Source: an uncultured bacterium (lineage in GTDB: Bacteria > Patescibacteriota > Gracilibacteria > Absconditabacterales > Absconditicoccaceae). Taken from it: a stretch of DNA of 64,000 nt. Shown here in pieces: positions 31,664 to 41,389 of the stretch (positions are counted from its first letter, which is position 1; the number at the start of each line of letters is the position of its first letter). The notes beneath the pieces are model-generated. The model searched no databases, was not told the DNA's origin, and saw nothing but the letters and a program-made list of their open reading frames with translations. Location: assembly GCA_947169045.1 (NCBI GenBank), contig CAMVOC010000007.1, positions 1 to 64,000 on the forward strand, in the 5' to 3' direction. Both the position numbers and the translations under genes were made by a program.

Positions 31664-32045
31664 TCTTACTCTTCATAATAATAACTGTAATCAATTCATT
31701 TCATAAACACATCTCTATCATCTATCTTGTCTGTTAACGCCCCTTAATCAATTTCTTAATCTTCGCCGAACTCGATACACTCTCAATCATCGCTTGTAAA
31801 TAATCATTTTTGTTAATTAAGCCTTTTCCCTACTCTGTCACTCAATACTCTTTTCACTGTATAAAAACCAATCTAAAAAAATCTGATCCATTATTGTTTG
31901 GGAAATTTTTAGCGAGTAAGATAATTCAGTCACTATTTAGCATATCAGTTAAATATTTTTTACCGTCAGAAGCTATTCTTTTCAGTTCGTGACAATTTGT
32001 AACCACCTCATTTTCAGTTATCAGATTTTTTTCGGATATTTCAAA
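31664..32045 (-). pseudogene. remnant resembling a phage antirepressor/BRO-type or other mobile-element gene
   Basis: A decayed minus-strand frame reads NEVVTNCHELKRIASDGKKY, LTDMLNSDG and a late KEYGVTE before a TAG. The same frame resumes after the TAG (GLINKNDYLQAMIESVSSS) to TAA 31734, and a +1 frame continues to TAA at 31676. The SDGKK-TD block resembles phage antirepressor or DinD-like proteins, but similarity is only by eye. It marks the edge of the accessory island. Confidence 0.4.
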
Positions 32046-32046
32046 A

Positions 32047-32078
32047 TTTTTAGGTTTTGCAAAATTTTAACCTAAAAA
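32047..32078. terminator. bidirectional terminator-like hairpin
   Basis: TTTTTAGGTT (32047-32056) pairs with AACCTAAAAA (32069-32078), an A/T-flanked perfect 10-bp stem at the island edge. Confidence 0.55.
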
Positions 32079-32128
32079 ACTGCTTTATCCTCTTTTTCTC
32101 TCCCCTCCCCCCAGCACACCACAAACAT

Positions 32129-32156
32129 TTGCAAATTGCACACAAAATCTTATACC
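32129..32156 (+). promoter_or_regulatory. promoter of glmS
   Basis: TTGCAA (32129-32134), 16-bp spacer, TATACC (32151-32156), about 30 nt ahead of ATG 32186. Confidence 0.55.
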
Positions 32157-32185
32157 AATGATATTTATTTGTTAACCATTTTTTC

Positions 32186-34004
32186 ATGTGTTGAATCTTT
32201 GGCTACATCTGAGAAAAAGATTGTGCTGACAAAATTTTACTGCATGGATTGGAAAGATTGGAATATCGTGGGTATGATTCTGCAGGATTGTTTGTAGGAG
32301 ATACGTTGGGGAATAGTCAGCTTTTAAAATCTGTTTGAAAAGTCTGAAATCTCGTCGCGAAAGCTGAAAAGTCCTTGGATCAAAGTAAAAAATGGACGTT
32401 TGGAATCGCTCATACGCGTTGGGCTACACACGGAGGAATCAGCGAAGAGAATACTCATCCGCGAGATGCATAAGCATTTTTATATCGTACATAATGGGAT
32501 TATCGAGAATTATTTTATGCTAAAAAAGGAGCTGGAAGAGAAATGATACCAATTCTACGGAGAAACGGATAGTGAAGTGATTGCAAATTTACTAGATGAC
32601 CTACGAACTGGAGATTTCGCTGAAACGGTGGATCTGCTGGTGAATAAAATCCGCGGAGCTTACGCTCTTTTGATCGTTAGCAAGAGAAATCCTGGGGAAA
32701 TGATGGCGGTGAAGCTGGGTAGTCCTCTGGTGTTTGCTTATGATACTGCTAATAATTTTTACTTCTCGTCTGACAAACAGGCACTTTCTGGGTATGCAGA
32801 TAAATTGATTTATTTGGATGATGGAGATATCCTCCATATCAAAGGTAAGAACTACCAGATTAAAGCAAACTGAATCCATATTTCGAGAAAAATTGAGGAG
32901 ATGGATATTGATTCTTTGGAGGCATCGAAAGGGAATTACAAGCATTTTATGCTCAAAGAGATCTCTGAACAACCAGCGATTATCAAGAGGATTTGCAAAG
33001 GAAGAGTCAATTTTGTAGATAAGACTATGAATGCTGAAGCGTTTCACGGAATGCATGACGAACATTTCAAAAAAATTATCTTTGTCGGTTGTGGAACTTC
33101 GTACAATGCCGGTGTATTGTGAACGTATTTTATGGAAGATTTAGCTGGATTGGAATCTAGCGCATTTATCGCTAGCGAATATGAATATCAGCATATCCAC
33201 GTCGATGATGAGACGTTATTTGTCTTTATTTCTCAGTCTGGAGAAACGGCCGATAGTATCTCGGTTTTAAAGTTATTAAAAAGCAGATGAGCCCATACGT
33301 TTTGAGTGGTTAACGTCGTATGATCTACTATTTCTCATTTGACTGATTATGGACTATTTACTAGAGCAGGAGCTGAAATCTGAGTTGCTTCGACGAAAGC
33401 CTTTACTGCACAGGTGACTTGTGTTCTGCTTTTAGCGCTCTTTTTGTGACAAAAAAGATGATTAAGTAAAGCAAAATATGATAAAGTCTTGACTGAACTA
33501 GAGAGAATCCCTGCAATGATAGACGACATCTTGGATTCCAGCGAGCAAATCCAGCATGTAGCAGAAAAAATCGTTAAGTACAAGGATTTCTTCTTTTTGT
33601 GAAGGCATTTTCAGGTGCCCGTTGCTCGTGAGTCGTCCTTGAAATTCAAGGAAATCACGTATTTACATTCAGAATTTTATCCTAGTGGAGAATTGAAGCA
33701 TGGACCTCTTGCTTTAGTAGACGAGAACTACCCTACCGTGTTATTTACTCCAAATGATCTGCTCTTTGATAAGAATATTTCCTCAATTCAGGAGATCAAA
33801 GCTAGAAAGTGAATTGTCGTGACGGTATCTGACAAAGAGATTGCAGATGCTGATTATACGATAAAAATCTGAACCACCATCGATGAAATGTATCCTTTCG
33901 TGACTGCGGTTGTTTGACAGTTGTTGTCATATTACACTGCGGATTTACTCGGTAGAGAGATTGATAAACCTAGAAATCTCGCCAAAAGTGTGACGGTAAA
34001 ATAA
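32186..34004 (+). CDS. glmS: glutamine--fructose-6-phosphate aminotransferase, with a frameshift near 32462
   Basis: About 605 codons, the usual GlmS length. Cys1 is present (M-C-G, the Gly is UGA). The glutaminase part runs to [17 protein letters not shown], then meets TAA (32471-32473). The +1 frame continues directly with [13 protein letters not shown] and covers the rest, including [30 protein letters not shown] and the C-terminal KSVTVK. The shift lies in CCGCGAG (32459-32465), where two bases are missing or one is extra. GlmS makes glucosamine-6-P for the cell wall and is normally essential, so sequencing error, strain variation or a programmed shift are all possible. Confidence 0.9.
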
Positions 34005-34017
34005 ATGCTAGTATTTC

Positions 34018-34118
34018 AAAAATCCCCCGCGGAGCGGGGTAAACCCTCGGCTTCGCCGTATCCCCTTTGCAAAAGGGGAAAAATTAGGATATTTAAAACC
34101 CCGCGGAGCGGGGTAAAA
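34018..34118 (+). repeat. GC-rich dispersed palindromic repeat
   Basis: CCCCGCGGAGCGGGG occurs twice, separated by CTCGGCTTCGCCGTATCCCC, TTTGCAAAAGGGGAAAAAT and TAGGATAT. The same order recurs at 58129-58258 and in part at 11118-11290. Located just after glmS, in a gene-end position. Confidence 0.75.
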
Positions 34119-34146
34119 TAAGAAAAAGGGAATATCATTCAGATTT

Positions 34147-35022
34147 TTATCGTTTTTGGATGATTTCCAGGATGGTATGTAAGTTTTCTTCGTCTTGGTG
34201 AGTGATGATGTATCTGCTGTAAATATGTTCAGCATGAGAATCGGAAACTATGATAGTATTTCCATCTTTTCAGAAAGATCGTGTCCCTGTGCCTTCGTCT
34301 CGTGATCATTTAGCTTCGAATGAGTGATCTGATCCGAAGTAAATCGTGTTATTGTCGTTCTGCTTGGTTACGTAATTGTAAAGGAGATCGTTGCTTTGGG
34401 CCTCCTCTGCCTGTGCTGGTTCGTAGTATCGCAGTTTATCGCAGAATGTACATGCGAAATCGTTATTTCCTTCGGGAATCACTTTGGTATCGTAGAATTC
34501 TTCTGCTTGCTCAAGGAAAGATGTTGCTGTATTGAACGTGTAATCTCCTGCTTTAAAGAGTTGGTAAGCTGATTCAGAGAATATTTCTTTGGTAGAACTC
34601 TCATATTCACTACCATCTTTTGCGATTACATATCCTTGCAGTGATGGAACTTCTTGCGTCTCGTCAATCGTGATTTTGGTTGGAATATTTGCAAATCAGC
34701 ATTCATCACTCAGATTTCCTCTTTCATCTACGTAATACCCCTGTCCATTTACCGTCAAATAATATTCCGTTCGTCCCTTTTCATTTAGCCCGGTTCCTAA
34801 GATTGCATATGCGATAAAGGTTTTTGAATTTTCGTGGTAGTTACAGTCATTATTGAGGTGAAGCGCTGTATCAATTACTTCTTCGGCCGTCGTGGCAATG
34901 TGGTTTTCATCAGCTTTTTCTCGATTTTCCGGAAGGCAATCAGCTCCACAAGCCTCATAATTTGTTCAACATCCACAGAGAAATAAAAAGCTGAAGGCAA
35001 CGATTATTCGTAAGTTTTTCAT
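34147..35022 (-). CDS. lipoprotein, 291 aa
   Basis: Signal peptide MKNLRIIVAFSFLFLCGCG with a lipobox-like Cys. The mature part has several Cys (YEACGADC, ACTFCDKL), is acidic and has no domain that I recognise. Four UGA glycines. Probably anchored on the outer face of the membrane. Confidence 0.75.
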
Positions 35023-35155
35023 AATAAATGGTTTTATGTAGTAAAATTACAGCTTCTATTATAGTGAACGTCGGTATTTTTTCAAGAAAAAGCACTTGCT
35101 TTACTTGCTTGTATTCTTAACATAAGAGTATCTTTTATTTTTTAAACAACTCCTC

Positions 35156-35641
35156 ATGCCAAAAAAAGCTGCTGAAGGTTCTAACAACAGAGTTTTGATG
35201 TATGTAAAATCCATTCTCATCCCCGTTGTGGTTGGGTCTCTTGTTGGACGGATTATGTCATCATTTATTGATTACGAAGTCCTCAAAAGTCCATTCTTAG
35301 CTCCTCCTCGTATGACATTCCCTATTGTTTGGACTATCCTTTATCTTCTGATGTGATGCTCTTATGCAATCCTAGAAGATAAAAAGTTATTAGATAAAAA
35401 GCTGAATATCCTTTATTATGTGCAACTTGGAGTTAATGCATTATGGTCAATTTTCTTTTTCATATGTAAATGGAGACTGTTCTCTTTCCTATGGATTATT
35501 CTTTTAGATATCTTGGTTATTTGGATGGCAATTATCATGTACAAAAAATATAAAACTGCATGATTATTACAACTCCCTTATATTTTATGGATTTTCTTTG
35601 CATCTTATCTCACTCTTGCGTTTTATTTGTTGAATGGTTAG
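35156..35641 (+). CDS. tspO: TspO/MBR-family membrane protein
   Basis: 161 aa with five hydrophobic helices. The PPRMTFPIVWTILYLLMG segment (about 49-66) and QLGVNALWSIFFF (about 95-107) are family hallmarks. TspO proteins bind porphyrins and related ligands in membranes and modulate stress responses. It is followed by the SIMPL gene. Confidence 0.88.
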
Positions 35642-35699
35642 ATATACGTTTAAATAATAGACATATCAGTACCTTTTTTTATTTCATATTTTCATTATC

Positions 35700-36446
35700 A
35701 TGCAAAAAATTATTCCTACGTTAATTGTTTGTCTCACTATTATGTGATGTTTCTTTGCTGGCATCAACATGGATAAAACTGAGCACTCTATCTCAGTTCA
35801 AGGAGATGGAGAAGTTTATGTTACTCCTGATACGTTGATTCTTTCTTTCCGCGTGGAAGAGACTGCTCCAACTACTGCAGAAGCACAAAAAAATGCTAAT
35901 GAAAAGATCGATCAAGTGAAGGAAATCATCAAACAATACGACGTTGATGCTACGGATATCAAGACGACAAACGTCAATGTGTACGAACAATATGACTGGA
36001 GAGAATCTGGAAGGACTTCTTTGTGATACACTGCAAGTCATTCTCTAGAAGTGAAGATCAGGAAAGCTAATATTGAGAACGAGGGAATTGCTTCTAGAAT
36101 TATTGCTCAGGTTTCAGAAATTGGTGGTGTCCTCTTGAATAATATCAGTTATGATATTTACGATAAAGCTCCTTTTTATAAGGAAGCTAGGAAACTTGCA
36201 ATGGAAAAGGCTCACCAAAAAGCAGCAGATTTAGCTGAATATGGAGATGTAAAACTTGGAAAACCTCTTTCTATCGCTGAAAGTAGAGGATACGACTATG
36301 CTGTTAGATATGCCAATACGTCTATGGCAAAACTTGCCTACGCTGACGAAGAGCTAGCAATGGATGAGGCAGAAGTTTGATGAGCTATTGAATTATGAGA
36401 GATGAAGCTGACTCTCAACGTATCTGTAGTGTATGAAATACAATAA
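35700..36446 (+). CDS. SIMPL-domain (DUF541) secreted protein
   Basis: 248 aa. N-terminal hydrophobic signal ending IMGCFF (a possible lipobox). HSISVQGDGEVYVTPDT (about 25-41) is the family start. ARKLAMEKAHQKAADLAEY and the C-terminal MKLTLNVSVVYEI complete the domain. SIMPL proteins lie in the periplasm or cell exterior; their biochemical role is unsettled. A terminator follows. Confidence 0.9.
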
Positions 36447-36484
36447 AAAATCTGATTTTTCTTTCTGTTTAGATTGAGACACCT

Positions 36485-36518
36485 GGTCCTTATTCTCCTC
36501 AGGGATAAGGGCTTTTTT
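36485..36518 (+). terminator. Rho-independent terminator after the SIMPL gene
   Basis: GTCCTTAT pairs with ATAAGGGC and is followed by T6. Confidence 0.7.
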
Positions 36519-36543
36519 GAAAAGCTTTGTAGTTGAAATTATA

Positions 36544-36628
36544 AAAAAAATGAAGACTTTCAAACCCTACATTTATCAGTCAATCACGTATTTTTTGAAT
36601 ATTTTAGCTCCAAAAATGTACATGGAGC
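36544..36628 (+). repeat. left direct repeat of the integrated element
   Basis: 85 bp from a run of A, then TGAAGACTTTCAAACCCTAC, to CATGGAGC. It matches 40499-40583 with one base difference (36556 A, 40511 G). Confidence 0.85.
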
Positions 36629-36859
36629 ACCGAGCACCGATTACTTCAAACTCATAAATGATATAACAACTCGGTATCATAAGAAAGAAGACATGATTAA
36701 CGCCTATTTGACTCTCCTAAAATCAGAGCCAAGATTTTCTTATATTTTTGAATCAGCCTAATTTTTATCCCAAATCTTTTAACCAAACGAATATAAAATA
36801 TTCAATATATAATGAATAATTAGCTCATATCATACTTTAACTAATAACCTTACAATATT
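36629..36859 (+). other. leader of rep; possible origin region and gene remnant
   Basis: 231 bp between the left repeat and rep. A short open stretch (reading DYFKLINDITTRYHKKEDM and on to TAA near 36760) looks like the tail of a lost gene. The remainder is AT-rich and is where a double-strand origin would be expected upstream of a rolling-circle rep, but I cannot pinpoint a nick site. Confidence 0.35.
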
Positions 36860-37819
36860 ATGCAAAAATCATCAAAAGAACAAAAGAAAGTTTTCTTCTC
36901 TACTATGGAGAAGTTAAGGAAAAGCCAATCTCTTAAAGAAAAGCTTATTCCTTATATTCAGATCAACTATCCATCACTTTTATCTAATCCTACAAGAAAA
37001 CAAAGAATTACTGAATGTTGTAATCTTGTAACATTCCGTAGGTATTTAGAAACATGAGATGTTCAATTAGTCTCTTCTAATTTCTGTAAATATGATCGTA
37101 TCTGTATAGCATGTGCAACTAAAAGAGCTATGAGAATGATTAAGAAGTTTAAGGAATGAATAGAATCTCATGATTTATACAATAAACAACGATATTATAT
37201 CGTATTAACTATTTCTCATAAACAGTGAGATGAATTAGAAGATTTAATGAAAAGATTACAACTCTATAAAAGCAGATTATCAAAAGCTTATAGAAACAGC
37301 AAAAGAGATAAACAAAAAACAAAGAGCTTTTTTGCTCAATTTGATTGAATGGTTATATCTATAGAAATTGCTCATAAATGAAAATTTTGATGGCATCCAC
37401 ATATAAACATATTAGCATGTTCTGATAATGATATCCCCATTGAATCAATATATCAACGTTGAACAATTAATCCAGATTTATTAGAAGAATGGAAAAAGAT
37501 AACAGATTGAACAAGCTATATCCATAATATCCGTAAAATAGAAATTAAAAAAGATCACTTTTCAAGGAGCTGAATATGAGAAGTATTCAAATATGCTATT
37601 AAGTTTTCAGATTTAACTGTTGAACAATTAGCTCAGGTAATGGTAGCTCAGCATAAACATCAATACAGATTCTTTGAAACATACTGAATCTTTAGATGAT
37701 GGAAATTAGCAGAATGATGTACATATGATTGAGATTGGAGTGAATGAGTATTTCTGTATGATAATTCTAAGAAAGATTATGAAATGATTAATAATAATGA
37801 TAAATCATTAGTTATATAA
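36860..37819 (+). CDS. rep: rolling-circle replication initiator (HUH Rep, Rep_1-like)
   Basis: 319 aa with many UGA glycines. A Cys cluster FCKYDRICIACATKR (about 75-90) and RYYIVLTISHKQG precede the HUH motif GKFGWHPHINILAC (about 174-187). A late GEVFKYAIKFSDL (about 246) carries the candidate catalytic Tyr. Such enzymes nick the plus origin and join covalently to DNA through Tyr. First gene of the integrated element. Confidence 0.85.
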
Positions 37820-37957
37820 AACATCAATTTACTGTTCTAAAGAGAGATATCCTATTAAAATAATAATTATAAAATTTTCTCTTGATTTTTTGTTCTAATT
37901 TTATAATACCTTGTTATACAAAGTACTATTAAATTTAAATAATGACTTTAAAAAACT

Positions 37958-38284
37958 ATGTGAGAAGCTGAAAAAATAACGACTCAAATGAAAAAATGAA
38001 TATTAGAATATTTAATTCTTAGTATCATTTCAAAATGAGACGTTTATGCAAATGATATTATTACAAAGCTAAAAAAGGCTAATTTGATTGTAGTTGAATG
38101 AACAATGTATCCCTTATTATCCCGCCTAAAAACAGAGAAATTGCTTGAATATGTTTGGGTAGAATCTGTTCAATGACCTCCAAGAAAATATTATAGACTC
38201 ACGAAAAGATGAAAAGAAACTTTAGATGTTATGCATCAGGTTTGGAAGGGATTAAGTGACAGTGTAAATCAAATAGTTAATTAA
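37958..38284 (+). CDS. PadR-family transcription regulator
   Basis: 108 aa. Winged-helix core: KKGILEYLILSIISKGDVYA (about 11-30), VVEGTMYPLLSRLKTEKLLE and GPPRKYYRLTKRGKETL. PadR proteins repress neighbouring genes and release DNA on ligand binding. It precedes a HAAS-PspC protein by 23 nt; PadR-HAAS pairs are a common regulatory unit. ATG 37958 has UGA as codon 2. Confidence 0.9.
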
Positions 38285-38307
38285 TTTATTATTTAATCAT
38301 TATAAAA

Positions 38308-40308
38308 ATGAGTGAATTAAATTTCCAATGACAAAAATTCAAAATGGAAAATTCTGCAAAAGATTTCTTAGAGAAATATATTTCTAGGATTAAAAAATAT
38401 GCAGAATCTCATAATATTTCTGATGATTTGGTTGATGATATTTATCAAAGTATATTAGATAAATTATTTGATATCAAATGAGATATAACTCAAAAGAAAT
38501 TAGTTTCAATTGTTAATTCTATTTGAGAACCAGAAGATATTTTTGAAGATGATATGGATTTAACAGAAAAAGAAGAACCTAAAAAGGAAAATAAATCAGA
38601 TTTGAAACCTTATGAGAAATGGCAGAAAACGAATTGGACTAGACCACGTGATAAATCAATTCTACTCGGAGTATGTGCTATGTTTGGCCAAGCAACAGTA
38701 ATCCCCACACGAATTTGGAGAATATTTGTTATTCTATGAAGTCGGTTCTTTTTAGCCACAGATATGGAAGAATGATTTTTCTTTGGATGTGGTGTTTATC
38801 TTGTTTTAGCATTAATTTTCCCGATAAAAGATAAAGATTATAAACATTGTTCTATGTTGGTATATCGTTGAACTCAAGTTAGAGATTTAAGGTTGATGAT
38901 ACCTAATTTCTTTTCACGATTTTTCTGATTATGTAAGTGGTTCATTAAAACAGCCATTCCTTCAACTATAAAGTTTCTTTCAAGATTGTTTGGACCAATC
39001 TGGACATTCATTAAATATTCATTCTTAGTCTGTTGGTCTTTATTCTTAATATTTGTTCTTGTTGGGTTAGGATCTCTTCTTTATTATTTGATATTTGGAT
39101 TTGTTAGATGAAATATTGATTATACTACGATATTTCCATGAATAACAAAGATTTGATTAATCCTATGAATCATTTCAGCATTCATTCTTTTATTAGCATC
39201 TATAGGTTCAATATTTAAGAAAAAACTTTCAAATGCTGTTTCTCTAATTATCGCAATCTGATGTGGTGTTTTAGCAATTATAATTGCTGTAATTAGTATT
39301 TCTGAAATCTATTTTACAATGAATATGATAGCATGAACAGATAGAACTGAGATTAGAGAAAAGGAAATAACAATTCAGAATAAAGAAACACCTGTTCATA
39401 TTAATATAGATCGTACGGTTGAAAATGAAGACTTTTTAATTGCTGAAAATCAATTTGTTTCAGTACTTCCATCAAACAATGATAAAATCAAAATAGTTTA
39501 TACCTTCCATTTTAAATGAAAGTGAGAAGATTTGACTACAGCTATTGAAAATATATCAGATGTAGATTATTCTTGGAATTGAGATACTCTCAATATCTGA
39601 TTAAAAAATTCTGAGATTTTCAGTAAAGTTACACCTTTTATTCCAACAACCATAGAAATTGATTTATATCTACCAAAAAATTTAGATTTTGATTTCCAAA
39701 ATTCACGAATACGTTTGATTAATTTGGATACTCCTACACGAGCTTCATGAGTAGGTTCTGTAAGTGTATGGGATTGTGTAAATATAAAGTATAATTCTGA
39801 GACAGATAAATTTTTGTGTGAATTAAGTATGGGTTCTAAAGGTAGATATAATATAGCTAGAGATAACCTACAAGAAATAGCAGATGAAATAGTTCCATTA
39901 AGATGAATGAATTCTGTTTGGAGTATATCTTATGTATGATGATGACAAGTAGACTGATACCGAAAATTAGATTCAATCAATGTATGGGATGATAGTACGT
40001 TATTAGCAAAATTCTCTGATAAATTCTTTAACTTCTTTATTGAAATAGAATACAATATTGATAATGAAACATGAGAATTTACATTAATTGACTCAAAAAT
40101 AAAGCAGTTAGAACAAAAATGACTAATGGATAATGAAAGGATGTCTCATTATGAATGATGGGAAAATTTGTCAGATTTTGAAATTCAGATGAAAGATGAT
40201 GAAGAGGATAAGATTAAGAAAGAGCAAGAGATTCAAAATCTTCAAGATAGAATAAAGGCATTGGAAGAGAAATTGGATGAATTAACATTAGATTCTTCCG
40301 AAAATTAA
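38308..40308 (+). CDS. HAAS-PspC multi-domain membrane protein
   Basis: 666 aa. Residues about 14-75 match the HAAS (DUF1700-like) helical domain (FLEKYISRIKKYAESHNIS). A PspC-like segment follows (DKSILLGVCAMFGQATVIPTR, about 113-133), then several membrane helices (about 225-345). A large beta-rich outer domain (about 360-590) follows, and a C-terminal coiled coil rich in Glu/Lys. Probably a membrane stress sensor acting with the PadR product. Most glycines are UGA. Confidence 0.75.
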
Positions 40309-40330
40309 TCACAAATAATTACCAAAATAA

Positions 40331-40360
40331 ATAAACAGGCTTTTAAAGTCTGTTTTTTCT
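40331..40360 (+). terminator. Rho-independent terminator
   Basis: ACAGGCTTT and AAAGTCTGT form a stem followed by T6; ends the PadR-HAAS unit. Confidence 0.65.
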
Positions 40361-40498
40361 TTAAACAAAAATAATCCATTTATAAAAAACTATTCAAATT
40401 GAAGTGATTTGCATCCAGATTTTTTGTATTTTCTGCTTTATAAGTATAAGAGAGATGTTTTATATCACAACTAAAGTTGTATATCGGAAATTTTCTAT

Positions 40499-40583
40499 AA
40501 AAAAATGAAGGCTTTCAAACCCTACATTTATCAGTCAATCACGTATTTTTTGAATATTTTAGCTCCAAAAATGTACATGGAGC
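40499..40583 (+). repeat. right direct repeat of the integrated element
   Basis: 85-bp copy of 36544-36628. Its last six bases (TGGAGC) are the encoded CCA, U73 and first acceptor bases of the tRNA-Gly gene on the minus strand. Confidence 0.85.
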
Positions 40584-40654
40584 GGGTGACGGGACTCGAA
40601 CCCGCAACAGTCTGCTTGGAAGGCAGGAACTCTAGCCAATTGAGTTACACCCGC
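40578..40654 (-). tRNA. tRNA-Gly (UCC)
   Basis: Acceptor GCGGGTG/CACCCGC, U73 and encoded CCA. Anticodon stem CTGC-type with loop CTTCCAA, anticodon UCC. It reads GGN glycine codons and is the integration neighbour of the rolling-circle element. Confidence 0.92.
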
Positions 40655-40689
40655 ATATTATCCTCTGACTTACGCCTTAGGATATCTGT

Positions 40690-40717
40690 AGTATAGTGCT
40701 TTTTTCTAAAAAATCAA
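40690..40717 (-). promoter_or_regulatory. promoter of tRNA-Gly (UCC)
   Basis: TTGATT (40717-40712), 16-bp spacer, TATACT (40695-40690) on the minus strand. Confidence 0.6.
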
Positions 40718-40733
40718 GAGATTTTTATAGAAA

Positions 40734-40810
40734 TGGCGGGATGGAAGGGACTCGAACCCTCGACCTCCTGCGTGACAGGCAGGCGTTCTAACCAGCTGAA
40801 CTACCACCCC
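40734..40810 (-). tRNA. tRNA-Asp (GUC)
   Basis: Acceptor GGGGTGG/CCATCCC, anticodon loop CTGTCAC in a CCTGC/GCAGG stem, encoded CCA. Confidence 0.92.
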
Positions 40811-40819
40811 ATATCTCTA

Positions 40820-40894
40820 TGGCGGTCCTACGGGGAATCGAACCCCGATTAGAAGATTGAAAGTCTCCTGTCCTGACCATTAGACGATAGGACC
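40820..40894 (-). tRNA. tRNA-Glu (UUC)
   Basis: Acceptor GGTCCTA/TAGGACC, anticodon loop CTTTCAA, encoded CCA. Confidence 0.92.
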
Positions 40895-40918
40895 ACGAAT
40901 CGCCATTCGTCAGAACTT

Positions 40919-40990
40919 GGGCGTGGTTGGAATCGAACCAACGACCAATCGGTTATGAGCCGACTGCTCTAACCCCTGAGCTACACACCC
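40919..40990 (-). tRNA. tRNA with CAU anticodon (Met, or Ile2)
   Basis: Acceptor GGGTGTG/CACGCCC, anticodon stem GTCGG/CCGAT with loop CTCATAA. No encoded CCA. The closed 1:72 pair excludes a typical bacterial initiator; elongator Met versus lysidine-modified Ile cannot be told. Confidence 0.85.
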
Positions 40991-41027
40991 ATCTTTGTAA
41001 TGGGTTTTTCACGATCTCGCGTCCTTT

Positions 41028-41055
41028 TTTATATGAAAAAGGAATATAAATGCAA
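41028..41055 (-). promoter_or_regulatory. promoter of the tRNA cluster
   Basis: TTGCAT (41055-41050), 16-bp spacer, TATAAA (41033-41028) on the minus strand. Confidence 0.65.
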
Positions 41056-41082
41056 GAGAAAATCCAAAATTTTTTAAAAAGA

Positions 41083-41112
41083 AAAGTACGAAAAGCACAC
41101 CTTTCGTACTTT
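41083..41112 (-). terminator. terminator of the candidate structured RNA
   Basis: AAAGTACGAAA pairs with TTTCGTACTTT (11 bp), T-rich on the minus-strand 3' side. Confidence 0.75.
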
Positions 41113-41291
41113 AGCTTTCTCTCAAGCCAAATCTTATACGACTCGGTACAGAAGAAAAAGCGTGTTCCATCCGATCTAATGGGTAGTACATCGGATAGTA
41201 AACCTCCAAGCATACTTGGAGTGATGATAGCAACTTAGTATAAGGTTTTTTTATGTGTGTGTATAGAACCTTACGGTAAGCCACCATATCA
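41083..41291 (-). ncRNA. candidate structured RNA, about 210 nt
   Basis: Minus-strand unit with a TATAAT -10 (41303-41298) and a perfect 11-bp terminator hairpin with T tract at its end (41083-41112). Inside are hairpins such as AAGGTT/AACCTT, CTCCAAGTATGCTTGGAG and ATCCGAT/ATCGGAT, and no sensible ORF. It is not a tmRNA, SRP or RNase P by their usual signatures. 6S-like size, but identity unknown. Confidence 0.45.
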
Positions 41292-41355
41292 GTGCTAATT
41301 ATAGGCCGATTTTCTTTAAACACAAAAAAAAAGATACAAAGCTGGAAAATATCTC

Positions 41356-41383
41356 TTGACTTTTTAAAAATTTTGTGTATAAT
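41356..41383 (+). promoter_or_regulatory. sigma-70 promoter of a candidate small RNA
   Basis: TTGACT (41356-41361), 16-bp spacer, TATAAT (41378-41383). Confidence 0.7.
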
Positions 41384-41389
41384 ATAGAA

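Larger units (their letters stand above)
36544..40583 (+). mobile_element. integrated rolling-circle replicon flanked by 85-bp direct repeats
   Basis: About 4.0 kb between two 85-bp direct repeats (36544-36628 and 40499-40583; one mismatch). The right repeat includes the last nucleotides of the tRNA-Gly(UCC) gene. Cargo: a HUH-type Rep, a PadR regulator and a HAAS-PspC membrane protein, all with glycine mostly as UGA. No integrase gene is visible. The layout fits integration of a plasmid-like element next to a tRNA 3' end. Confidence 0.7.

Noticed and set aside
40505-40696. 63-aa ORF with the motif MERVTGLEPATVC
   Set aside because: It overlaps tRNA-Gly on the other strand and the direct repeat; this is a well-known spurious ORF type over tRNA genes.
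41050-41323. ORFs of 62-86 aa on both strands over the tRNA-proximal gap
   Set aside because: They overlap tRNA genes, the terminator and the structured RNA candidate, and have no sensible composition.
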